A stretch of 64,000 nucleotides of DNA from Diadophis punctatus similis (lineage: Eukaryota; Chordata; Lepidosauria; Squamata; Dipsadidae). A model generated the notes under the pieces. The model was given only the letters and a program-made list of their open reading frames with translations. It was not told the origin of the DNA and did not search any database. The DNA lies in contig JALIGW010000003.1 in NCBI GenBank assembly GCA_023053685.1, forward strand, positions 137,637,126 to 137,701,125, in the 5' to 3' direction. A program made the translations under genes and the position numbers. Shown piece by piece: positions 43,470 through 53,624 of the stretch. Position 1 is the first letter of the stretch, and every line of letters begins with the position of its first letter.

Positions 43470-44097
43470 CATTAAAAAAATCATGGGGAACAATTTTTTC
43501 TGCTAGCCCTGAGAACTAACCTAGAATAATGGTAGGGATACCCAGTGTATTATATAAACTGGCAAATGTAATGTAGACAAACCCATAATATAATGTAGAA
43601 ATTATGAATAATGTTCACATATTTTACAGCACTGTCAAAGTAAATCAATCTTCACAATGTTGTCTCAAGATCTTCAATAACTGACAGTATGCACCTAAAA
43701 AAAGCCCTGCAGACAAGTATGTTTGGAAACAAAATATTGCTAAACTTTTTCCATAGCTGTTTGTCAAGCTCTGTTTCTTTTTCTTACATTTATAATACAA
43801 TAAATACCTAAAGGGTTACAAAAGACTTGTGATTTATTTACTATTTCGGATGAGTCATGATAAGCATTGGCAGCATAAAAATAAAAACATGAATGTGGGT
43901 CTAGGAAAGATAAGAATGCATTTTTAATTAACTTCATTTAAATTGGGTCGAATGAGTTGAACCCCAGAGGTAGGAAAATATTAGAAAAAGAGAGCTCACT
44001 TCCCATTCCAAATACTCTGGGCTATAAGAGGGAGAGAGGGGGGAAACATAGGTGAGATTTGCAAGATTCTTAAGCTTTTCTTCTATAAAGTATAGTT
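43470..44097. other. No recognised feature
   Basis: About 630 bp AT-rich. Confidence 0.4.
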
Positions 44098-44230
44098 TAT
44101 TTATTTTATTTATTAGAATTTATCAAAAATGAGAACAAGAATAAAAGAATAAAAATATAGTGACAGAGATGATAGGCACGTTAGTACACTTATGCACGCC
44201 CCTCTACTAACCACTTAAGTATGATGTAAG
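44098..44230 (-). mobile_element. Divergent CR1-group LINE tail, minus strand
   Basis: On the minus strand aggggcgtgcataagtgtac taacgtgcctatcatctctg parallels the UTR at 20281-20320 (aggggcgtgcataagtgcac cagcatgcctaccgtccct). It is followed by an AT-rich stretch and an AAATAAAT-type tail at 44098-44118. An older subfamily than the copies at 20436 and 25156. Confidence 0.55.
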
Positions 44231-44632
44231 GTCCACGGAAGTCAATTTGTGACTGAAACTGTGAAAAATAGTTCCAATCTTCCTAATCTGGTCTACTAGG
44301 TTAACATATCTACCATAAAAGTTTGCATTGGATTTTTGCGTGCTTTTATCTCTTGCTCGCCTACCAAAGAAGAATGGCTGAAAATGCTTGGGCCAGCAGA
44401 ATTATGGAGTAGAATGGATACTTGGGTTTTCTTCATAAATGTAGTATGTGATTGAGGCTATTTTTGTTGACAGGTCTTCCTCATCGTTGATGTTATTTTA
44501 TACTTTATATCACTTCCTCAAAATAGCCATGCTTTCAGTAATGGAGGATTGTTTAGATGGAACATTTTAACCATATTTCAGCGCTTGATATGAGAAGAAT
44601 ACCAATGAGAACACCAAATATTTACACTTTAG
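44231..44632. other. No recognised feature
   Basis: Possibly contains more of the old minus-strand LINE, but nothing is diagnostic. Confidence 0.35.
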
Positions 44633-44760
44633 AGCAGGATTCCAACTTTTTAGGGCTGATGGACACATTTGGGATTTTGAGCAGTACTGTGTGCTACCAT
44701 TACGGAAACACAATTTTTTAGATGCCAAATGCCAGCTCCACTAGCTATTCTCCAACAGGA
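44633..44760. mobile_element. Old hAT-like fragment
   Basis: The sequence agagcaggattccaactttt tagggctgatggacacattt gggattttgagcagtactg recalls a hAT (Charlie-type) left end of the form CAGGGnTnCTCAACnTTTTnGnGCCnnTGGnCACnTTTGG. No matching right end is visible. Confidence 0.4.
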
Positions 44761-45029
44761 AACTGTTTTCTACCCTGCTTATTTTTGTCCTTCACTATAG
44801 TACTAGAAATAAAGATGTAAAGAATAGAACAAGTTTCCATTTAAAAATAAATAAATAAATAAATAAATAGGCATATAGGACAGACAATCTAAAAAGTGGG
44901 GCCAAGAGTCAAACAGGCACCAAGGTAGGCATTTTTAAACATAGTGAGCCTCTAGAAACAATAGGGGATCCCTTTTTTGGGTGGTGATGTAGGGATGGCT
45001 CGATGATATTTAAAATTATCCTTGTGTGC

Positions 45030-45172
45030 AAAGGTGTCCAAACATGGCACTTTAAGATTTATGGACTTCAACTCCCAGAGGACTTGCGGATTTCAACTCC
45101 TCGTGGCTGGCTGAGGAATTCTGGGAGTTGAAGTCCACAAATCTTAAAGTTGCCAAGTTTGGAGATCCCTGC
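45030..45172. repeat. Palindromic MITE ('ggacttcaactcccagaat' family)
   Basis: The left arm gtgtccaaacatggcacttt aagatttatggacttcaact is mirrored by aattctgggagttgaagtcc acaaatcttaaagttgccaa gtttggagatccctg, with a partly duplicated arm in the middle. It is a full copy but diverged. Confidence 0.75.
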
Positions 45173-45662
45173 TTTTGTGTATAAACAATCTTTGGAAAAG
45201 CCTGCATTGTTTCTGTAGAGTTCTTTGATTTTGTAATCCCAATCGTGAGGTAACAGTTAAGCTTACTATGCATATTTGCTTTTTTGAAGTACAGAATAGG
45301 ACCTAGACATAAAAGTAAACCATTATTTAGATAAGAATGAACATTTTTGAAAATGAGTCTTGAACTTGTGCAATTTTTAAAAGGTTTTTCAACATCTCAG
45401 TTTCTTAAGGAGATATAGTGAATAAAGGCCTCCCACAGTGTCAGGATCAAATATTATTTCTGATTATTTAGCAGACTTGTTTGTTCAAGATTTTTTTTAA
45501 ATGATAAAAATCAATACAATTTATTAAAATCAATACAATTTATTAAAGAATATGGCAAGGGTTATGGCCTATAAAGCAATCCAATGGTATTTCTGTAGTT
45601 ATAATTAATAGTTACATGTTCACTCAAAGATCTTAAGCGGATAGCATTCTGTGAGGAATTTA
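45173..45662. other. No recognised feature
   Basis: AT-rich spacer with a short direct repeat (aatcaatacaatttattaaa twice, about 45508-45546). Confidence 0.4.
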
Positions 45663-45737
45663 ATACAACCATTATTTATTTATTTATTTATTTATCTATC
45701 TATCTATTTATTTATTTATTCATTCATTTATTTATTA
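45663..45737. repeat. (TTTA)n/(TCTA)n array
   Basis: About 75 bp of ATTT/ATCT units adjoining the 3' end of the minus-strand CR1 copy, i.e. its simple-repeat tail. Confidence 0.9.
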
Positions 45738-46310
45738 TTAGAGTTGGAAGGAGCCTTGTAGGTCATCTATCCAACCCCCTGCTCAAGCAGGAGTTCCTAC
45801 ACCATTTGAGACAGATGGCAGTCCAGTCTCCCCTTGAAGGTCGCAAGTGTTGGGGCTCTCACAACCTCCGCTGGCAAGCTGTTCCACTGGTTGATCGCTC
45901 TCACCTTCAGAAAGTTTCTCCTCACTTCCAGGTTGAATCTCTCCTTGGTCAGCTTCCATCCATTATTCTTTGTTTGGCTTTCTGGTGCCATAGAAAACAG
46001 CCTGCCCCCTCCTCTCTGTGGCATCCCCTCAAGTATTGGAACACTGCTATCATGTCGCCCCTGGTCCTTCTCTTCGCTAGACTGGCCAAGTTCAGTTCTT
46101 GCAACCGCTCTTTGTATGTTTTATTTTCCAGACCCTTTATCATCCTGGTTGCTCTCTTCTGCACTTTCTCTAGAGTTTCAATGTCTTTTTTGTAGTGTGG
46201 TGACCAAAACTGGATGCAGTACTCTAGGCGTGGTCTGACCAAGGCTTTATAGAGTGGTACTAGTACCTCTCTGGTCCTTGATTGTATCCCTCTATTTATG
46301 CAATCCCATT
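45738..46310 (-). mobile_element. CR1/L3 LINE 3' portion, minus strand
   Basis: Read on the minus strand, it carries the ORF2 C-terminus described below and the short UTR ctcctgcttgagcagggggt tggatagatgacctacaagg ctccttccaactctaataat, then the ATAAA tail. It is 5'-truncated near 46310. Confidence 0.88.
45797..46242 (-). pseudogene. CR1 ORF2 C-terminal domain
   Basis: Minus-strand translation from 46242 gives [20 protein letters not shown], then [29 protein letters not shown], and a second frame ends with RFNLEVRRNFLKVRAINQWN SLP and stops at 45797. The R-x-x-LEY-x-x-Q-F-W-SP and LxxLxLxSL blocks are typical of the region after the RT in CR1. A frameshift lies between 46024 and 45949. The RT palm is absent. 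Confidence 0.88.
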
Positions 46311-48975
46311 TGAATTCAATTCAATTCAATATTGAATTCAAATTCAATAATTTGAAATTATGCAATTTCAAAGAGAGAATGACAAAGAATGAATTCATAT
46401 AAAGGTGGGGAGCCTGGAGGCATTTTGAAGAAAGTTTCACTTAATAGAGCATACATAGTGTAAACTGTACAGGTAAAAATAAAATAAAAATAAAAATAAC
46501 TACTAAATGCAGTGGAAGGCTTGTGACCAAGCAAATAGTTTATACTTATAGGATAGACAGAGAGAAAGAAAGATGCAAAAGTCAGTACTTTTGCGCAAGC
46601 ACTGTTTAGATAGGAACAAAGAACAAAAATAGGAAATGCTATGTTCTTAGGGGAAAAGAATGTCTGGATTATGGAAGGAGGGAAGAAAGAGAGAGAATTA
46701 CCTTTCTTGGCAATATTGAACTGGGTGTGATAGAAGGTGGCTTACTTTCTGTTGGGTAATTGGGGAAAGAGAAGAGTTGCTCATTCAAGGAGAAGTTTCT
46801 TGTTCTCCGCCTGACTGAACCAGGTGCGGCCATTTTATCTTTTGCTAGGGAATTTGACAAATTAAGGGGGCAAAATAAAGCTCTCACTTCAGAATTTAGG
46901 AAATTATCAGCAACATGTCAGAAGAAAAGTAAACAATATTTTATTTACGAAAGGAGGGAGAATAAAGGAGATTCTTTACCATGTTGCTCAGTAATGAGAC
47001 CGTTCAATTACTGTCTTATCCAAAGGATTTCCTTGGACAGGTGCATTTGACAATATTTGTTAAGATCAGATACATTTGAACATTAATTAGATTATTCCAG
47101 TCTCTCAAGCTTAGTCTATTTCTTTCACATTCATCATCAAAAAATAAAATAAAGGAGTTGTAATGGAAATATGTATGTGTACTTGGAAGTAATATATAGC
47201 CTATCCTTTTCTATTCTTAAATGGGGAGGTTCAAATCAACATCTTATTTGGTGACTACTACTATGTATCTTTTCCATAGGCAAGGATTGCTATTTTACAG
47301 GTGTTGACAGTAGAGGAGACACATTAAGCAAGCTTAGATGTACTAACAGAAGTTTATATACATGCATGAGTTTCAATCATGGCTTTTCCTATGCCTTTGC
47401 CAGATTAGAATATCACACAATAATATCTGTAGTTTGGTTGTTGGCCTACCTCCTCATAAATTACTTATATGATCAGTGCAGTCACAATAATAATACAGAT
47501 AGTAAATCTGGCATTAAAAAGAAAGAATGCAGAATCATAGGCCTACCCCCAAAACATGATTGGTTATTAGGCCCATTTATAGCTTATAAGCAAGCCATGG
47601 TTAGAAAACCTATTTCAGTTTATGTTCAGAGACTATTTTGGGTTAGTGTTAAATTTATTTGGCAGACTCCATAATTAGTAATCACCTGAGTAGAGGGTGG
47701 ATTTGAGTTTTTATGAAACTCAGTTGAGCCAGGGATTAAAGAATGGTGGGAAAATATTCTTTTGAATTGTGTATTAGAGTTTGCAAATTTCAAAGTTATG
47801 TGCTTTGTGTAATTACTCTGATTTAATTATAGTTAATTCTGTGAGAATGGAAAGCATGAGATTGAAGTTGTGTAACTAAGGTGAAGAATAGATACCGACA
47901 TTTTTACATAGAGAGTAGTGAGTTGAAATGTAGTCTTAAGTGACATATATACTAAATAAGCTTCAGGAAAGCAAATATTCTATTTTTCATGTTACAATAA
48001 TTGTAATAATTCTGAATTAACTCTCAAAATTATGTTTTCAAGACCTGGACATCCCCCTCCCACCTCCATGCTGTAGCAGAGTGAAGCACTTTACCTTATT
48101 TTTAAAGATTTTAAAAAATAAGTGGAAACTAGCATGCTTGGAAGCAAAACAATAACCTCCACTTTTTTTTGCACGCTTTATTGATATTTCATTGAAGAAC
48201 TCATAGGGCCCCCATAATCTCCTTGCTCTAATTTTTCTTCATAACAATTTTGTGAGGTAGGTTGAACTGAGAATGGCTGACCCAAATTTCTGTGGCAGAC
48301 CAGAATGCAATGCAAGAGTTTTTACTATTACCTATGATCTCTTGTATTGTACTTTATGCCCCTCTTTAAAAAGAAAAAAATCCTGGGAAGTGCAGCAACT
48401 GATCATGAATTGATAAAGTCTTTGGCTCTGCTTTGTAGTTTTTCCAGCCTACAGAGTTTTTCCAGAGATCTGCAGAGGTCTATTAAAAGTGTGATTTACC
48501 ATGGATTGTAAGGAACAGATTTTAATGGTGGCAACTTACCTGTGTTTTTCCTGGAACAGCTTCTCAAAACTCACATTGTTTTTCATTTTATTGATTGGAA
48601 TATCTGACTCAATTTATCCTCTCCAGAAATCTGATTACCCTAAGGTTTTATATTCTTTTCCAGTGAATGTTGGCTTTCTATGTTCAGTAAAGACCTGACA
48701 CAATAGTGTTTTATCTGTAGTTTGTTTAAAACAGAGTCTCTTTATCTATTAATTGGATTTAGATGAAACTCTGATCACATTGCAGGTAACAGTATTGTAA
48801 GATTGTGGATATCGCTAGAGTTCACAATTGTTCTGCTACGATTGTATAATAAAATAGATGCTGATAATCTTGGCAAACTATCTGACTGTTGTTTTCCATG
48901 GCTATTGATGTCAAATATATTTTTACAGTATTTTTGTTATTGAATTTTTTGTCAGGATTCCTTAGGATACATCTA
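46311..48975. other. No recognised feature
   Basis: About 2.7 kb AT-rich. A repetitive ttcaattcaattcaat patch lies near 46314-46345 and an AAAAT patch near 46476-46500. Short open frames (e.g. 46760-47050, 47366-47674) lack motifs. Confidence 0.45.
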
Positions 48976-49804
48976 CCGTATTTTTCAGAATATAAGACGC
49001 ACCGAATGTATAAGACGCACCTTAGTTTTGGGGGAGGAAAACAAGGAAAAAAGGCCTCTGCCTCCAAGCAATTTGCCAAACACAAACAGCACAGATGATA
49101 TACACTGTTTGCTGTGTATTTCTGTGCATGTGTGCCTGACCCATAGAAATAGCAAAGAATTGGAGAAATGTACATTATGTCAAAAAGTTTTCTTAAATGT
49201 AGTCACACTAACTCCTCCCAATTATTTAAATAGATCTACTCCAAGGTAACTAAACTCTAATACTAAACAGGACACTGTTACATTTCATACTATACTTGTA
49301 CAGAGCTGTTAAAATTAATTAAAATTTCTGGAAGTATACATTATTCTCTATTATTTAAAAGAAGATACAATAGCATTGGGCCTCTTCAGAGCAAGCATTT
49401 ATTTTAAAAAGCTTCTTTATTTTGTTAAGTTGTCTAGATTTACAGGGATCTCCAACCTTGGCAACTTTAAGACTTGTGGACTTCAACTCCCAGAATTCCA
49501 CAGCCAGCAAAGCTAACCAAGCTTTGCGTGTCTAATCTCTCCCAGCTATTTGCCTCTTTGCAGTTAGTTTCACTTTCATTTTTCCACGTGGCAAACCTAA
49601 TCAGCTGTTCGTCGGGAAACTGCTACTGACTTGCTTGGCTTTACAGGCTCTTCCCTCTTTCCTGTAAGCATGTAAATTGCTGGAAGACAGAGGCCAAAGG
49701 GGGTGGGAGGGTGGGTGGGGCTACATTTGGTGTATAAGACGCACCCAAGTTTTCCCCCTCTTTTTGGGGGTAAAAAGGTGCGTCTTATACTCCGAAAAAT
49801 ACGG
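48976..49804 (-). mobile_element. TA-targeting MITE with CCGTATTTTT ends, copy C
   Basis: The ends ccgtatttttcagaatataa and actccgaaaaatacgg lie between TA dinucleotides (48974-48975, 49805-49806). The left-end sequence gcaccgaatgtataagacgc matches copy D, and the right end ggtgtataagacgcacccaa ... gggggtaaaaaggtgcgtct also does. The 700-bp core differs from the other three and includes a one-armed palindromic MITE piece at 49448-49512. Non-coding. Confidence 0.85.
49448..49512. repeat. Fragment of palindromic 'ggacttcaactcccagaat' MITE
   Basis: One arm: agggatctccaaccttggca, actttaagacttgtggactt, caactcccagaattcca. It lies within MITE copy C. Confidence 0.75.
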
Positions 49805-49810
49805 TATATA

Positions 49811-50445
49811 CAAATAGTCCTCAACTTAATACCACAATTGGACCAGCATTTCTGATGCTAAACAATGCAGTTGTTAAATGAGTTGCAAACGTTTTATCAC
49901 CTTTTTGTCATAGTCTTTAAGCAAACTCATCTTTCTCCATGGACTTTGCTTTTCAGAGCAAAGCTTATGTAGTCATACTGTATGTGGGAATGACCTTGAA
50001 GAATAAAGGGAAGAGATGCTGCACAGGAAAAAGTAAGACAACAGAGGCAGGAGCCCCCAGAGGCTTAATGGTCAGAGAAACAAACTTAAGGACCTACCCT
50101 AATTGATCAGGCTGTTAAAAGTGGCAGTGGGAGATTGTACCCTTAGACTTGCAAGAATCTGTTAATATGGCCTTAAAGTAGAATTAGCTTATCTGGTCAT
50201 GTTTCCTGTCTGATTTATCTGAGAGGACTGTCAGCTGATTGGGAAGGTAAAAAATGGCAATCACATGACCCTATCATGCTGCAACCGTTGTACATACATG
50301 TTGGTTGCCAAGTGCCCAAATTGCAGTCATATGACCAAGGACACTTTGATGGTCTTAAGTGTGATGATTGGTTGTAAATCATTTTTTTCAGCATTATTTT
50401 AACTTTGAGTGGTTGCTAAACAAATGGTAAGATGAAGGCTACCTA
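49811..50445 (-). mobile_element. Tigger/mariner-like MITE, copy 3, with a foreign insertion
   Basis: The ends caaatagtcctcaacttaat and aaggctaccta lie between TA dinucleotides. Family landmarks appear at both sides (aatgcagttgttaaatgagt; ggcaatcacatgaccctatc). The copy is 635 bp rather than about 395 because about 275 bp (roughly 49960-50235) match no other copy. The insert includes aggacctaccctaattgatc and ttatctggtcatgtttcctg and is unidentified. Confidence 0.8.
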
Positions 50446-50447
50446 TA

Positions 50448-50841
50448 CAGGTAGTCCTCAACCTATGACCACAATTGACCCCAACATTTCTATTGTTAAC
50501 TGAAACATTTGTAAAGTGAATTTTGGCCCATTTTATGACTTTTCTTGCCACAGTTGTTAAGTGAATCACTGAAGTTGTTAAGTTAGTAACACGGTTGTTA
50601 AATGAAGCTGGCTTCTCCATTGAGTTTGCTTGTCAGAAGGTCACAAAAGATGATCATGTGACCCCAGGACACTGCAACCATCATAAATATGAGTCAGTTC
50701 CAAGCATGTGAATTTTGGTCACATGACCATGGGATGCTGATACGGTCATAAGTGTGAAAAACGGTCATAAGTCACTTTTTTCAACCCTGTTATAACTTTC
50801 ACTGGTCACTAAATGAACTGTTGTAAATCAATCACTACCTG
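50448..50841 (-). mobile_element. Tigger/mariner-like MITE, copy 4
   Basis: The ends caggtagtcctcaacctatg and aatcaatcactacctg. The left TA (50446-50447) is shared with the end of copy 3, and the right flank is TG. Interior landmarks gatcatgtgaccccaggaca and cacatgaccatgggatgct. It stands head to tail with copy 3, in the same orientation. Confidence 0.9.
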
Positions 50842-51203
50842 TGCTACAAAACTCTGCTAACTGTACTTTCCAGTTAACTTAAATGGTGCATTAAACCAGA
50901 AAAAATATTGAATTAAGGTAACTCAAGTCCATTAACTTCTGGAACCGTTTTGAATTTTTCCATGATGTTCATTCTAGTTTTGTTCACAAAGTTCAGGTTA
51001 TTGCAGTATTCCTGCTGTCATATAGGTAATCTTCTGAGATGACACCATCCAATATTGGATTAAAAAAATACTGTCATGTGTGAAGAAAGAGGGGATGTCA
51101 TAGTCAACAGATGATGCCACATATTGGAAAAAGGTCACCTCAAACTGCACTACTTTTCTCTCAAAGGATAACCCAATTCGTTTTCTACTTTTTTTTCTAA
51201 ATA
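50842..51203. other. No recognised feature
   Basis: AT-rich spacer. Confidence 0.4.
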
Positions 51204-51211
51204 CTCTAGAC

Positions 51212-51766
51212 CAATGATGGCGAACCTTTTTTGGTTCGCGTGCCAAAAGGGGGGGAGTGCGCGCTAGCGTGCGCACACATGCCCACACCCGTTCCCTCCC
51301 CCCACGCATGCGCACAACCCCCCCCACGCTGCCCCCTGCGCATGTGCACCCCCCCACCCCCGCACAAAGGCCTTACCGAAGCCTGGGACGGTAAAAAATG
51401 ATGAAACGGGCAAACCGAAAGTTCGGAAAACGCACTTCCAGTTTGTCCGTTGGGGTGTTTTTTGCACTCCGGAGCTTCAGGAAGCTTCCCTGAACCCTCC
51501 GGAGTGCTAAAAACAGCCCAATGGCAAACCGGAAGTGTGTTTTCCGAACTTCCGGTTTGCCCGTTTCGTGGTTTTTTGCATTCCGGGGCTTCAGGAAGCT
51601 TCCCTGAACCCTCCGGAGTGCGAAAAACAGCACAACGGCAAACCGGAAGTGCGTTTTTCCGAACTTCCGGTTTGCCCGTGGAGCTGACAGGTCAACGCCT
51701 CACGTGCCCTCCGATATGGCTCCGCGTGCCACCTGTGGCACGCGTGCCACAGGTTCACCATCACTG
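51212..51766 (+). mobile_element. GC-rich hAT MITE (CAGTGATGGCGAACC family), copy 6
   Basis: The ends caatgatggcgaacctttttt and acaggttcaccatcactg lie between perfect 8-bp duplications ctctagac (51204-51211, 51767-51774), centred on CTAG. The interior resembles copy 5, with several aaccggaagtg and cacttcc(g/a)g(t) motifs and cgcatgcgca near the left end, but it is less palindromic. Non-coding. Confidence 0.93.
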
Positions 51767-51774
51767 CTCTAGAC

Positions 51775-52408
51775 CTTAATATTTGGATTTATTGTAGAGT
51801 TTGTGGATAGTGTTGCTCAGATATTTTAGTTGGTTTTATTTGATTTTTCTTTCTGTAGCAGGTAATTGAACAAGAATAATTTACTGAAGTTCTGTTCTAT
51901 CAAGAAAGTACAATTCTAATTCAGGATATATTTTGTTAATATACATGTGTCTTCCAAAGTCGATCATAATCAGCCAGAGATCTTTTATGGTTTTCTTTAG
52001 TTGAATAAATAGGAAAAACATAATTAAAATTTAAGGGCTAGATAAGCAATTACGCATCATTTATTTAATTAGAAAATGCAAGTACACATTTCCATTTGAA
52101 AAATATTATTATTCATGGTGTCTTATAATTCTAATTTTCAAACTTGCCCAAGGCAAGATATTCAGAACTTGATGACTGCAGGATAGTAAGATATTTGAGT
52201 TTCATGTCTTGTACTCCTCTATTCTTATTTGATTATTACAAACATAGAATTGTAATTAGAGTAAAAAAGGAGTATAGCCTTTCATTTTTGCCTATTTCCC
52301 AAATGCCGATATAGAAGTAGGAAACTGTAATTTAATACAGCAATTGAATGGACATATAGTGCAGATAATCATACTGTCATTTATTATGTGGAAAATATTC
52401 CTCTATGC
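51775..52408. other. No recognised feature
   Basis: About 630 bp AT-rich. Confidence 0.4.
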
Positions 52409-52821
52409 TAGGGGTGTCAAACTCAATTTCATTGAGGGCCACATCAGGGTTGTGTTTGACCTCAGAGGGCCGGGATGGGTGTGGTCAGGGTGGGTGTGGC
52501 CAGGGTGGGCATGACACGGGACTCGTGTTGGGGGCACCTATGGTGGCCAAGTGCTAAGACAGGACTTCCCTGAGACCCTCCCTCACTCCCATTATAATCT
52601 TCCTTCCTTCCTTCCTTCCTTCCTTCCTTCCTTCCTTCCTTCCTTCCTTCCTTCCTTCCTTCCTTCCTTCCTTCCTTCCATCCATCCATCCATCCATCCA
52701 TCCTTCCCTCCATTCATTCTCTCTTCCCTTTTCCCCTTTCCCCTCCCTTCCTTTCCTTCCTGTTGCTGTTTCCAGGCTGGCCCCGTGGACCAGATCTAAG
52801 CACCCTGCGGGTTGGATCCAG
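52409..52821 (+). mobile_element. hAT-like element, left end, truncated by a LINE
   Basis: The start taggggtgtcaaactcaatt tcattgagggccacatcagg gttgtgtttgacctc corresponds to a common reptile hAT terminus (CAGGGGTGTCAAACTC). An internal TTCC array follows. The expected right end (gagtttgacacccctg) is not found; instead gttggatccagccca runs into LINE sequence at about 52822. Confidence 0.65.
52600..52705 (+). repeat. (TTCC)n followed by (ATCC)n array
   Basis: About 78 bp of pure TTCC and then seven ATCC-type units. The Lys/Glu/Gly- or Pro/Ser-rich open frames across it are repeat artefacts. Confidence 0.95.
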
Positions 52822-53582
52822 CCCACTCTGTCAAGGACCTTGGAGTACTCATCTCAAATGGCCTAAGTGCCAGAGCTCACTGTAACAGCATTGCAAAAAA
52901 GGCATTAAGAGTTGTTAACCTAATATTGCGTAGCTTCTTCTCTGGCAATATTAAACTGCAAACTAAAGCATACAAAACTTTTGCTAGACCAATTCTTGAA
53001 TACAGCTCATCTGTCTGGAACCTGTACTGCATATCAGACATTAATACAATCGAACGAGTCCAGAGATATTTCACGAGAAGAGTCCTCCACTCCTCTGCTC
53101 GCAACAGAATACCTTATGCCACCAGACTTGAAATTTTGGGCTTAGACAACTTAGAACTTCATCGTCTTCGATCCGACCTAAGTGTAGTACATAAAATTAT
53201 CTGCTACAATGTCCTACCTGTCAATGAATACTTCAACTTCAACCACAACAATACAAGAGCACATAATAGATACAAACTTATGGTAAACTGCTCCAAACTT
53301 CATTGCAGAAAATACGACTTCAGTAACAGAGTCATTAATGCCTGGAATGCACTACCTGACTCTGTGGTTTCTTCCCCAAACCCCCAAAACTTTACCCTTA
53401 GACTGTCTACTGTCGACCTCACCCCATTCCTAAGAGGTCTTTAAGGGGCGTGCATAAGCATACCAGCGTGCCTACCGTCCCTGTCCTAATGTTCCCTTTT
53501 ATTCGTATCCATTTCATGTATTCATAGTTAAGTTTATACTTATATCTGTTATCTAATACATGCTTGACAAAATTATATATGT
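52822..53582 (+). mobile_element. CR1-group LINE 3' end with an intact C-terminal frame
   Basis: A 5'-truncated copy starting in the RT thumb. The coding part runs to the TAA at 53442-53444, followed by ggggcgtgcataagcatacc agcgtgcctaccgtccctgt and the terminus atgcttgacaaaatta. It matches 19660-20436 at the protein level. The lack of stops suggests a fairly recent insertion. Confidence 0.88.
52827..53444 (+). pseudogene. CR1-group LINE ORF2 C-terminal fragment, uninterrupted
   Basis: About 205 codons without a stop: VKDLGVLISNGLSARAHCNS, RPILEYSSSVWNLYCI, ERVQRYFTRRVLHSSARNRI PYATRLEILGLDNLELHRLR, then NRYKLMVNCSKLHCRKYDFS and WNALPDSVVSSPNPQNFTLR. The RT catalytic palm lies upstream of the truncation, so the fragment has no enzyme activity. 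Its natural stop codon is kept. Confidence 0.85.
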
Positions 53583-53593
53583 GTATTATGTAT

Positions 53594-53620
<27 letters not shown>
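53583..53620 (+). repeat. (TATG)n array
   Basis: Repeated GTATTAT then GTAT units directly follow the LINE terminus and replace its usual AAATA tail. Confidence 0.88.

Positions 53621-53624
<4 letters not shown>

Noticed and set aside
42897..43475. A 182-codon minus-strand frame and several 80-130-codon frames
   Set aside because: They are palindrome-driven frames in MITE copy 5; repeated identical peptides appear on both strands.
46760..47674. Plus-strand frames of 96 and 102 codons
   Set aside because: No recognisable domain and ordinary composition; not enough to call genes without conservation or expression data.
52600..52705. Regular repeat spacing that could suggest an array of spaced repeats (CRISPR-like)
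   Set aside because: It is a tetranucleotide microsatellite without unique spacers, and the genome is vertebrate.
52462..52826. KEGR-rich and LPSF-rich frames on opposite strands
   Set aside because: They are direct products of the TTCC/ATCC arrays.
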